64,000 nt of DNA from the NCBI RefSeq assembly GCF_004331075.1, contig NZ_SJNX01000001.1:310001-374000 (forward strand), read 5' to 3'. Origin of the DNA: Acinetobacter brisouioides. Its GTDB lineage: Bacteria > Pseudomonadota > Gammaproteobacteria > Pseudomonadales > Moraxellaceae. The translations under genes were made by a program, and so were the position numbers. Below the pieces are notes generated by a model, which searched no databases, was not told the DNA's origin, and was given only the letters and a program-made list of their open reading frames with translations. Shown in pieces: positions 47,530-55,030 of this stretch; position 1 is the first letter of the stretch; the number at the start of each line of letters is the position of its first letter.

Positions 47530-48609
47530 TTAAAGATCTAACACAAGGTCAGTTTGTGCGGAGTTGACACATAAGCGTAGTAGGCTATTTGGTTCAGTAT
47601 TTTCCGACTGATTATTTAAGTTTTTGGTTGCACCCGATACTTTATTACATGCACATTTATTGCAAATACCCATACGGCAACCGTGGGTTGGTTTGATCTG
47701 AGCCTGTTCCAGACCAACCAAAATTGGCTGGCCTTTAGCAACAGCAATAGTTTTATTGGATTTGCTTAAAGTAATATTTACAAAGCCAACATCATTGGTT
47801 TCTATATGTGTCAGGCTAAAAGCTTCACTTTTGAACAGTTTTGCGCCAGCAAAGACACTTTCTGCAGCATTGACAAACCCCGATGGGCCGCAAGCAAAGA
47901 CAGTACGTTCAGCAAAGTCTGCAGCTAATGCTGTATGTTTCTGATTAATACGTTCAGCAGCAGGTTCATCACGCGTACATAGCGCGGTAAACTTAAAATT
48001 CGGATAGGTTTGTTGCCATTCTTCAAATTCTGATTTGAAAGCAAGACCTGTGGCATGTTGTGCCCAGTACATTAAATGAATGTCATAGTCCTGAAGGTGC
48101 CCAGACTGATGCAATCCTGCCAACATGCTATACATTGGGGTAATCCCACTGCCTGCTGCCAGTAACAACAACTGTTTTTGTGGCTGTTCGCTAACCAGCA
48201 TATCCCCGTACGGCTGGCCAAATTCAAGGATATCACCCACTTGAGCTTGTTCACATAACCATGTACTCACCACACCGCCTTCAATTTTCTTCAAGGTCAG
48301 TTTTACATGATGGGCATCCAGCCGAGTCAAACTATAGGTACGTTCATAGCGGCGACCATGAATTTCTACGTGTACGGGATGATGCTGCCCTGCAACGCCA
48401 TATTGCATACGTTGGTTACAATGAATGGTTAAACTCACGACATCATTGGCGATGGTTTGTTTTTTGACAATTCGCCCAAGTGTTTCATGAGTTGACCACA
48501 ATGGATTGACTTTTTGAAGCCAAAAATTCACTGTGTTACTGTCATAGACACTGCCAGACAGAAAATCTAAAAGCTGTTTTTTACGTTGTATGACATGCAT
48601 TGTGGTCAT
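47530..48609 (-). CDS. Ferredoxin-type oxidoreductase, desaturase partner
   Basis: 359 residues. FAD-binding domain (about 40-140, with RYERTYSLT), NAD(P)-binding domain (about 140-255, LLLAAGSGITPMYSML and FACGPSGF), and a C-terminal plant-type [2Fe-2S] domain with CRMGICNKC and a distal LRLC cysteine. This layout moves electrons from NAD(P)H to a partner oxygenase, here most likely the adjacent desaturase. An ATG at 48600 is an alternative start with better ribosome-binding-site spacing. The regulator gene diverges from it. Confidence 0.9.
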   Translation of the reverse strand: MTTMHVIQRKKQLLDFLSGSVYDSNTVNFWLQKVNPLWSTHETLGRIVKKQTIANDVVSLTIHCNQRMQYGVAGQHHPVHVEIHGRRYERTYSLTRLDAHHVKLTLKKIEGGVVSTWLCEQAQVGDILEFGQPYGDMLVSEQPQKQLLLLAAGSGITPMYSMLAGLHQSGHLQDYDIHLMYWAQHATGLAFKSEFEEWQQTYPNFKFTALCTRDEPAAERINQKHTALAADFAERTVFACGPSGFVNAAESVFAGAKLFKSEAFSLTHIETNDVGFVNITLSKSNKTIAVAKGQPILVGLEQAQIKPTHGCRMGICNKCACNKVSGATKNLNNQSENTEPNSLLRLCVNSAQTDLVLDL

Positions 48610-48636
48610 CTCTATTATATGACTTTCTAATTATTA

Positions 48637-48668
48637 TACACATGTATATATATATGTATAGTATTTAT
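48637..48668. promoter_or_regulatory. AT-rich imperfect dyad between the reductase and TetR genes
   Basis: Alternating TA/TG sequence with related arms (ATACACATGTATATA and ATACTATACATATA on opposite strands) sits in the 151-base divergent gap. It is a plausible operator for the TetR-type regulator. Confidence 0.35.
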
Positions 48669-48760
48669 GCAAGCAAGAAACAATTCTTTGCACTATTTCT
48701 TATCGTTCAGTTCTAAGGCTATAATCTTCAAATAAATCCGAGCTTGCCACATGAGTTTAC

Positions 48761-49447
48761 ATGCCCCCTTTATCGATAACTGCTATGCCAACTGATCACT
48801 CCCTTACAGCTCAAGCCAAAACACCTCTGCGTAGTGCTGGTCGTAAAGCCACGATTACTAAAGAAGAATTATTTCAGGCAACCTTAAATTTAATCGGGCC
48901 AGAAAAAAGTATTTCTTCTTTGAGTTTACGTGAAGTCGCACGTGAAGCTGGCATTGCACCCAACAGTTTTTATCGGCATTTTAAAGATATAGATGAACTT
49001 GCAATTGAACTAATTAATCGTGCTGGGGTCGTTTTACGTAAAATTATTCGTGAAGCACGCCTTAAAGCATCTAAACAAGAAAGCATTATTCGCACTTCGG
49101 TTGAAGTCTTTTTACAGCAACTCGACACCGATGACGGTAATCTAAGTTTACTGTTACGCGAAGGCTATACGGGTTCAATTTCCTATAAACGTGCGGTAGA
49201 GCAACAACTGAGCTTTTTTCAGCAAGAATTGCAAGAAGACCTGATTCGTTTAGAGCGTTTGAACCAAAACCGCCTGTTTCACCCAGATTTAGCGGCAAAA
49301 GCCATTACCCAGCTGGTATTTAATATGGGTGCAAAAGTCATCGATTTACCTGTAAATGAACGTAATGCGGTGGCACAGCAAACCATGATCATGATTCGGA
49401 TGATTCTTGAAGGTGCGCGCCGCCTAAACGAAGCTAAAATTGGCTAA
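48761..49447 (+). CDS. TetR-family regulator, FabR/DesT type
   Basis: 228 residues; an ATG at 48785 is an alternative start. The N-terminal helix-turn-helix SLSLREVAREAGIAPNSFYRHF is almost identical to that of E. coli FabR, and VLRKIIREARLK and SIIRTSVEVFL continue the match. FabR/DesT proteins sense the saturated/unsaturated acyl-CoA balance and repress desaturase or fab genes. Divergent orientation toward the reductase-desaturase pair strongly suggests that it controls them, as DesT controls desCB in Pseudomonas aeruginosa. Confidence 0.88.
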   Translation: MPPLSITAMPTDHSLTAQAKTPLRSAGRKATITKEELFQATLNLIGPEKSISSLSLREVAREAGIAPNSFYRHFKDIDELAIELINRAGVVLRKIIREARLKASKQESIIRTSVEVFLQQLDTDDGNLSLLLREGYTGSISYKRAVEQQLSFFQQELQEDLIRLERLNQNRLFHPDLAAKAITQLVFNMGAKVIDLPVNERNAVAQQTMIMIRMILEGARRLNEAKIG

Positions 49448-49598
49448 ATATTTTTCATTCAGATAAAGCGTATTTTTTTATTTCTAAGTATTTCCGAAGC
49501 AGTTAGAATGACCTTTGTCTAGGATTAATACAAAATTCTGTGCAGTCTTATTGCATTTCCTATGGCGCTTCTTTTGCTAAATATCGGGTCAAACCAGC

Positions 49599-50615
49599 AT
49601 GAATATCTTGAGCGACAGACAAAGCATTCTGGCAAGCTATATTCTTATTATATTATCTCTTTTGGCGATTATTCCTTTACATCTCCTGCCAAGTTTTTTT
49701 GCAGGCTTCCTGATCTATGAAATTATTCATAGTTTAAGCAAGGTGATTGATCGTTATATTGACAGTCATCGCGCAAAATTAATTATCAGTATTGTGCTGA
49801 GTATTGTGATTGTTTCTTTACTCAGTTTCCTCATTACCAGTTTGGTCAGTTTCGTGATTTATGATTTGCAAGGACCAGGACTGGCTGCGTTTAGTGAAAA
49901 AGTTGATCAAACTCTGATTTTATTACAACAGGAAGTCTCAAAATACATATCTATTTATATTCCAAACAGCGTGACCGATTTAAAAAATCATATTTTTATT
50001 TTACTTAAAGATAATGTGTCGGTTTTAAGGCATACAGGTTCAGATATTTTGCATAATTTTGCCACCATGGTGATTGGCTTAATTATCGGAATCTTAGTTT
50101 CTATTCATTCTTTTAACTATAAAGATGCACAACCAATATTTAAAACGGCGCTGATGCTACGTATTGAAAAACTGGCATTGTCGTTTAGAAACGTGGTTTT
50201 TGCACAAATTCAGATCTCTCTAATCAACACTGCACTGTTTATTATTTTTGTCTTTATTGCATTGCCATTATGCGGTGTACACCTGCCTTTTGCTAAAACC
50301 TTAACTATTTTGACCTTTATTTTTGGGCTGATTCCGATTGCAGGCAATTTAATTTCCAACAGCCTCATTATCATTTCAGGATTAACCATTTCATTACCTG
50401 TCGCTGCTGCAGCTTTAATGTATTTAATCCTGATTCATAAGCTTGAATATTTTATTAATGCCAAAATTGTAGGAAGTAAAATTAATGCGCATGCTTGGGA
50501 AGTGCTGCTTGCCATGTTGATTTTTGAAGCAATTTTTGGTTTTGGTGGACTGATTGCAGCACCGATTCTCTATGCTTATATCAAACTTGAAATGAAAGAT
50601 GCCAAGTTAATCTAA
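49599..50615 (+). CDS. AI-2E/PerM-family membrane exporter
   Basis: 338 residues with about seven to eight transmembrane helices: a pair at the N-terminus, a soluble segment (about 85-150) with amphipathic helices, then the conserved membrane block FAQIQISLINTALFIIF, LTFIFGLIPIAGNLISN and IVGSKINAHAWEVLLAM. This is the PerM/YdiK/TqsA family. Roles shown for members include signal export and Na+/H+ antiport; the substrate here is unknown. It stands alone. Confidence 0.85.
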   Translation: MNILSDRQSILASYILIILSLLAIIPLHLLPSFFAGFLIYEIIHSLSKVIDRYIDSHRAKLIISIVLSIVIVSLLSFLITSLVSFVIYDLQGPGLAAFSEKVDQTLILLQQEVSKYISIYIPNSVTDLKNHIFILLKDNVSVLRHTGSDILHNFATMVIGLIIGILVSIHSFNYKDAQPIFKTALMLRIEKLALSFRNVVFAQIQISLINTALFIIFVFIALPLCGVHLPFAKTLTILTFIFGLIPIAGNLISNSLIIISGLTISLPVAAAALMYLILIHKLEYFINAKIVGSKINAHAWEVLLAMLIFEAIFGFGGLIAAPILYAYIKLEMKDAKLI

Positions 50616-50768
50616 TCACAATAACAAAATCTCTTGTTGAACTGCACTCGAAAAGTTGGGCCACTGGCCGAATATGGAGAGTGCTTTTTTTAATGGACTC
50701 AAGCCTAATATATTGATGTTAATTTTCGGTGTATGGTGAGATTTTACTCACTTTATAGGTTAAGTAAC

Positions 50769-51158
50769 ATGGCACAGCAAGATTATGAAAATGGCTTAAA
50801 AGTTCGTACTGAAGTGATGGGTGAAGTATTTGTCAAACGCGCTCAAGACAATACGGTTGCATTTACCCAACCTTTACAGGACTGGATTAATGAACACGCT
50901 TGGGGTTCAACATGGCAACGTGAAGGAGTTTTACCGCGCAAATACCGCTCTTTAATTACCATCGCCATGTTGGTTGCACAAAAATCTCCAACCGAACTGA
51001 AAGGTCATGTGCGTGGTGCGCTGAATAATGGTTGTAGTATTGAAGAAATTCAGGAAACCCTATTACACAGCTTACCATACTGCGGTGCGCCCGCTACCCA
51101 AGAAGCTTTTCGTGCTGCGCTAGAAGTCATTCAGGAATATCAGGCAACTCAACCATAA
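50769..51158 (+). CDS. Carboxymuconolactone decarboxylase-family protein
   Basis: 129 residues from the ATG at 50769 (AGG upstream; the in-frame start at 50733 adds unrelated residues). The all-helical CMD core is clear: GLKVRTEVMGEVFVKRA, YRSLITIAMLVAQKSPTELK, HVRGALNNGCSIEEIQE, and HSLPYCGAPATQEAF. Members include 4-carboxymuconolactone decarboxylase (PcaC) and AhpD-like proteins. It lacks the AhpD Cys-x-x-Cys. The neighbours are not pca genes, so the enzyme role is open. Confidence 0.82.
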   Translation: MAQQDYENGLKVRTEVMGEVFVKRAQDNTVAFTQPLQDWINEHAWGSTWQREGVLPRKYRSLITIAMLVAQKSPTELKGHVRGALNNGCSIEEIQETLLHSLPYCGAPATQEAFRAALEVIQEYQATQP

Positions 51159-51215
51159 ATTCTTTCATAATCGATTATCCTGTTTTATTTCTCCCACTTC
51201 ATAAGGAGAGACAAA

Positions 51216-51595
51216 ATGGACTATTGAAAAAACCGAATCACTGCACTTGCAAATAAATACCAGATCACTGCACTGCTGAGGAACAACGTGTTGCTCAGTG
51301 GCTTTAAACTGGATTGAGCTAATCTTTTCCAATTGCGTTTAGACACTATAGTTATGCAGTACAGGTTTCAGAAACTTGATTTTATTGGTTCTGAGCAAGA
51401 TTAAACAATCTGCTTGGCTCAAATCATTGTATGCAATTGCACTATAAATTTTAGGAAGCGATCAAGGGCAATATTCGGAATGGATCATTGTGGTTGATCA
51501 TGCTGATTTTTCTTATCGCGTTATATCCTGTAGTACATGCATTTTCAAAATTTAAGCATGCTAACAAACAGATTGCGATTTTGAAGTGTTTTTAA
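51216..51595 (+). pseudogene. Decayed reading frame upstream of ahcY
   Basis: AAGGAGAG precedes an ATG at 51216, but the frame hits TGA after three codons. Reading on gives coding-like text broken by further stops (KNRITALANKYQITALL, then ANLFQLRLDTIVMQYRFQK). In another frame, 51455-51595 encodes a hydrophobic helix then HAFSKFKHANKQIAIL before a stop, a pattern that recalls the superinfection-immunity-type small membrane proteins. I read this as one gene with nonsense and frameshift changes. A hairpin near 51271-51300 also lies here. Confidence 0.3.
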
Positions 51596-51663
51596 GATTT
51601 ACCTATCAGATATTAACCAATTTCACGTTGGAACTCGCTGCATTTCCAAGTACAATACTCCGC

Positions 51664-51762
51664 TAGTCGAGGGATGCTGCGACGTTTTACAGGTACAAAA
51701 TGTAAAAGCGCCAGGCTCGACGATCGGTTAAATGTTCAATTTAGCCAACAACGGCATCCGCG
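51664..51762 (+). promoter_or_regulatory. S-adenosylhomocysteine (SAH) riboswitch
   Basis: The ahcY leader contains the SAH aptamer landmarks in order: GTCGAG (51666-51671), GGATGCTGCGACG, an internal TTTTACA...TGTAAAA hairpin, GCGCCAGGCTCGAC (P1 partner at 51716-51721), and AACAACGGCATCC, where GCATCC (51754-51759) pairs with GGATGC (51672-51677) as the distal pairing. It ends about 40 bases before the ahcY ATG. SAH riboswitches turn on SAH hydrolase genes when the toxic product SAH builds up. Confidence 0.88.
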
Positions 51763-51804
51763 AACTGAATGATCAACAATTGTTTTATTAAAAAGGAGAT
51801 CGTG

Positions 51805-53187
51805 ATGAACGCGGTTAATGCTTCATTTACAGATTATAAAGTTGCCGATATCAATCTTGCTGAATACGGCCGTAAAGAAATCAAACTTGCTGAAGCTGAA
51901 ATGCCAGCCTTGATGGGCTTGCGTAAGCGCTATGCTGCTGCAAAACCACTCGCAGGTGCCAAAATTCTTGGCTGTATCCACATGACCATTCAAACTGCAG
52001 TTTTAATTGAAACTCTAGTTGAATTGGGTGCAGAAGTTCGCTGGACATCATGTAACATTTTCTCAACTCAAGACCACGCTGCTGCTGCAATTGCGGCACG
52101 CGGTATTCCTGTTTTTGCTTGGAAAGGCGAAACTGAAGAAGAATACAACTGGTGCTTGGAGCAACAAATCAATGTGAATGGCACACCTTGGGATGCCAAC
52201 ATGATCTTGGACGATGGTGGTGACTTAACTGCTGTTGTTCACGAAAAATACCCTGAATTAATTGCTAAAATTCATGGCGTGACTGAAGAAACGACTACTG
52301 GTGTACAACGTCTTCACGAAATGTTACGCGATGGCACGTTGAAAGTTCCTGCAATCAACGTAAATGACTCAGTCACCAAGTCTAAAAACGACAACAAATA
52401 CGGTTGCCGTCACTCACTCAACGATGCCATCAAACGTGGTACAGACATGTTGCTTTCTGGTCGCCGTGCATTGGTGATTGGTTATGGTGATGTGGGTAAA
52501 GGTTCTGCACAATCTTTACGTCAAGAAGGCATGATCGTTCGTGTGACTGAAGTTGACCCAATTTGTGCAATGCAAGCTTGCATGGATGGCTATGAAGTCG
52601 TTTCTCCATACAAAAATGGCGCACAAACTGGCAAAAAAGAAGACATCAACCTTGATTTGCTTGAAAACACCGACTTGATCGTCACAACAACAGGTAACTA
52701 CCACGTTTGTGATTCAGCAATGCTGGATACCTTAAAAGCAGGCGCTGTGGTGTGTAACATCGGTCACTTTGACACTGAAATCGACACCAACTACTTACGT
52801 GGTTACAAGTGGGTTGAAGTAAAACCTCAAGTACACCAAGTATATCGTTCAGAAAATGAAAATGATTACCTGATCTTGTTGTCTGAAGGTCGCCTTGTAA
52901 ACCTTGGTAATGCAACAGGTCACCCATCACGTGTGATGGATGGTTCTTTTGCCAACCAAGTTTTGGCTCAAATGCATTTATTTGCTGAAAAATTTGCTGA
53001 TCTTCCTGCAGCAGAAAAACAAGCGCACATCCGTGTTGAACTTCTTCCGAAAAAACTGGATGAAGAAGTTGCAGCAGCGATGGTTGCAGGTTTTGGCGGT
53101 GTATTGACTCAATTGACTCAAGTACAAGCAGATTATCTAGGTGTACCTGTTGAAGGTCCATTCAAATCTGACACTTACAAATACTAA
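51805..53187 (+). CDS. ahcY: Adenosylhomocysteinase (SAH hydrolase)
   Basis: 460 residues from the ATG at 51805, chosen for AGGAGAT seven bases upstream. It splits S-adenosylhomocysteine into adenosine and homocysteine, relieving product inhibition of methyltransferases. NAD-binding Rossmann motif [19 protein letters not shown], substrate residues in [19 protein letters not shown], and the C-terminal DTYKY tail are typical. The SAH riboswitch in its leader gives feedback from its own substrate. metF, which makes the methyl donor for remethylating homocysteine, follows after a MITE-like repeat. Confidence 0.97.
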   Translation: MNAVNASFTDYKVADINLAEYGRKEIKLAEAEMPALMGLRKRYAAAKPLAGAKILGCIHMTIQTAVLIETLVELGAEVRWTSCNIFSTQDHAAAAIAARGIPVFAWKGETEEEYNWCLEQQINVNGTPWDANMILDDGGDLTAVVHEKYPELIAKIHGVTEETTTGVQRLHEMLRDGTLKVPAINVNDSVTKSKNDNKYGCRHSLNDAIKRGTDMLLSGRRALVIGYGDVGKGSAQSLRQEGMIVRVTEVDPICAMQACMDGYEVVSPYKNGAQTGKKEDINLDLLENTDLIVTTTGNYHVCDSAMLDTLKAGAVVCNIGHFDTEIDTNYLRGYKWVEVKPQVHQVYRSENENDYLILLSEGRLVNLGNATGHPSRVMDGSFANQVLAQMHLFAEKFADLPAAEKQAHIRVELLPKKLDEEVAAAMVAGFGGVLTQLTQVQADYLGVPVEGPFKSDTYKY

Positions 53188-53195
53188 GTTTTAGA

Positions 53196-53311
53196 CCTCT
53201 CCTAACCTCTCCATTTAGGAGAGGAACTTTCTTGATTGAAGTGGGTCTTCTCCTGCGCAAACAATAAAAGCCAAGCTTAATTGTTTGTACAGGGAGATGG
53301 TTAGGATGAGG
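53196..53311. repeat. MITE-like element between ahcY and metF
   Basis: A 116-base unit with imperfect terminal inverted repeats of about 20 bases: cctctcctaacctctccat at 53196 and agggagatggttaggatgagg at 53291-53311. Inside are a 9-bp inverted repeat near the left end (cctctccta with taggagagg) and caaacaat/attgtttg. There is no coding capacity. The look is that of a small non-autonomous mobile repeat or a structured intergenic repeat. Confidence 0.55.
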
Positions 53312-53350
53312 ATCAATATTCAAGAACAGTATTTATAAAAAGGATTTGAA

Positions 53351-54187
53351 ATGACCAAACGCGTACCGATTTCCTTTGAATTTTTCCCACCAAAAACCGA
53401 TGCTGGTGCGGAAAAACTTCGTGCTGTACATCAAGATTTACAGCAACTGAATCCAGAATTCTTCTCCATCACTTATGGTGCAGGTGGTTCGACTCGCGAA
53501 CGTACTCTTGCTGCTATCAGTGACTTTAATGGCAAAGGCACACCTGTAGCACCACACTTGTCATGTATTGGTGATGACAAAGCCCGTATCGCTGAACTTT
53601 TAGATTTATATAAATCTCAAGGTATTGACCGTATTGTGGCATTGCGTGGTGACTTACCATCAGGTCAGGTGGGTTTAGGCGAACTGCCTTATGCACAAGA
53701 CTTGGTTCGCTTTATTCGTGAACATTCAGGCGATCACTTTAAAATTGAAGTGGCAGCATATCCTGAAATGCATCCACAAGCTGAAAGTTTTGACCTAGAC
53801 ATTCAACGCTTTGCGGAAAAAGTGCATGCAGGCGCCAATGCAGCCATTACTCAATTTTTCTTTAACCCAGATGCATACTTCTATTTTATCGAACGTATTG
53901 CCAAACTGGGTGTGCATATTCCAGTTGCACCAGGCATCATGCCAATTACCAATGCCAGCAACTTGATTCGCTTTGCTGATGGAACAGGTGCAGAAATTCC
54001 ACGCTGGATTCGCAAACAGCTTCAGGCGTATGGCGATGACAGTAAGAGTATTCAGGCATTTGGTCATGAAGTTGTGGTCAAGCTTTGTGAACGTCTGATT
54101 GCTGGTGGCGCACCAAGCCTGCATTTTTATACCATGAATCATATCCAGCCAAATCGTCAGCTTGTGACGGATCTTGGACTCGCTTAA
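53351..54187 (+). CDS. metF: 5,10-methylenetetrahydrofolate reductase
   Basis: 278 residues, the FAD enzyme that makes 5-methyl-THF for methionine synthesis. Signatures: ISFEFFPPKTDAGAEKL, FFSITYGAGGSTRERT, HLSCIGDD, IVALRGDLP and the AAYPEMHP and TQFFFNPDAYF blocks. AAGGATTTGAA precedes the ATG. It lies 163 bases after ahcY, separated by the MITE-like repeat; no terminator is obvious unless the repeat acts as one, so it could share the ahcY message. Confidence 0.96.
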   Translation: MTKRVPISFEFFPPKTDAGAEKLRAVHQDLQQLNPEFFSITYGAGGSTRERTLAAISDFNGKGTPVAPHLSCIGDDKARIAELLDLYKSQGIDRIVALRGDLPSGQVGLGELPYAQDLVRFIREHSGDHFKIEVAAYPEMHPQAESFDLDIQRFAEKVHAGANAAITQFFFNPDAYFYFIERIAKLGVHIPVAPGIMPITNASNLIRFADGTGAEIPRWIRKQLQAYGDDSKSIQAFGHEVVVKLCERLIAGGAPSLHFYTMNHIQPNRQLVTDLGLA

Positions 54188-54209
54188 TTTGTAACAGGTC
54201 ACGAGCCCT

Positions 54210-54923
54210 ATGAGTAATCGTTTTTTTATTGAAGCATCATTAACAGTGGGTCAGTCTATTGAGTTGACTGAAGTGGTGTTTCATCATTGGGTTCGCGTTC
54301 TACGTGCAAAATTAAACGATCAAGCCATCTTGTTTAATGGGCAAGGTGGCGAGTATTTGGTTGAACTCACAGAAATTAATAAAAAGAATGCTGTTATTCA
54401 GGTTCTATCTTTTGAACCAGCCAACCGTACGCCTCACTTTCAGGTTGTACTCGGACAAGTGATGAGTAAAGGTGACCGCATGGATTATGCGATTCAAAAA
54501 GCCACTGAACTCGGTGTACACCAAATTCAACTTCTAACCAGCGAACGCTGTGAAATGCGCCTAAAATATGACCGCGATCAGAAAAAAATCGATCACTGGC
54601 AAGCTGTTGCGATTGCCGCCTGTGAACAGTGTGGTCTAAATATAGTGCCAGAAGTGCTTGCACCCATTTCACTAGAAGAATGGTTTAGCCATTCCCTGCC
54701 TGCCACCAAGCTCGTACTTGCACCCGATACGAACGCTTTTGATATCGCTAAAGAGGCTACGCCTGATCTTGCGTTATTGATTGGCCCTGAAGGTGGCCTC
54801 AGTCAGGATGAGATTGCTCAAGCAAATGTTGCAGGTTTTAAAAACTGGTGTATTGGCGAACGTGTATTACGTACCGAAACCGCGCCCGTTGTCGCTTTAG
54901 CCATCTTAAATTATATTTTGTAG
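54210..54923 (+). CDS. rsmE: 16S rRNA m3U1498 methyltransferase RsmE
   Basis: 237 residues. An N-terminal PUA-like domain (RFFIEASLTVGQSIELTEVVFHHWVRVLR) is followed by a SPOUT methyltransferase domain with the trefoil-knot motifs LLIGPEGGLSQDEI and GERVLRTETAPVVAL. It methylates U1498 of 16S rRNA using SAM, so it is one source of SAH for AhcY. It starts 22 bases after metF and may share its transcript. Confidence 0.94.
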   Translation: MSNRFFIEASLTVGQSIELTEVVFHHWVRVLRAKLNDQAILFNGQGGEYLVELTEINKKNAVIQVLSFEPANRTPHFQVVLGQVMSKGDRMDYAIQKATELGVHQIQLLTSERCEMRLKYDRDQKKIDHWQAVAIAACEQCGLNIVPEVLAPISLEEWFSHSLPATKLVLAPDTNAFDIAKEATPDLALLIGPEGGLSQDEIAQANVAGFKNWCIGERVLRTETAPVVALAILNYIL

Positions 54924-55030
54924 CACATAAAAAAATCACATTTCTATCGTATTCAGACATATACATTTGTCTTAAACAATACTATGTTAATACGATTACT
55001 TGCTATTTCGTTGATGAAAACGGACTTCGA

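Noticed and set aside
52682-53161. 159-codon minus-strand frame inside ahcY
   Set aside because: It is a shadow of the highly conserved ahcY coding frame with Leu/Gln-rich nonsense composition and no family pattern.
54848-55030. Longer N-terminus for the PAS-GGDEF-EAL protein
   Set aside because: This part of the open frame overlaps rsmE in another frame, has no ribosome binding site, and reads as non-membrane, non-family sequence.
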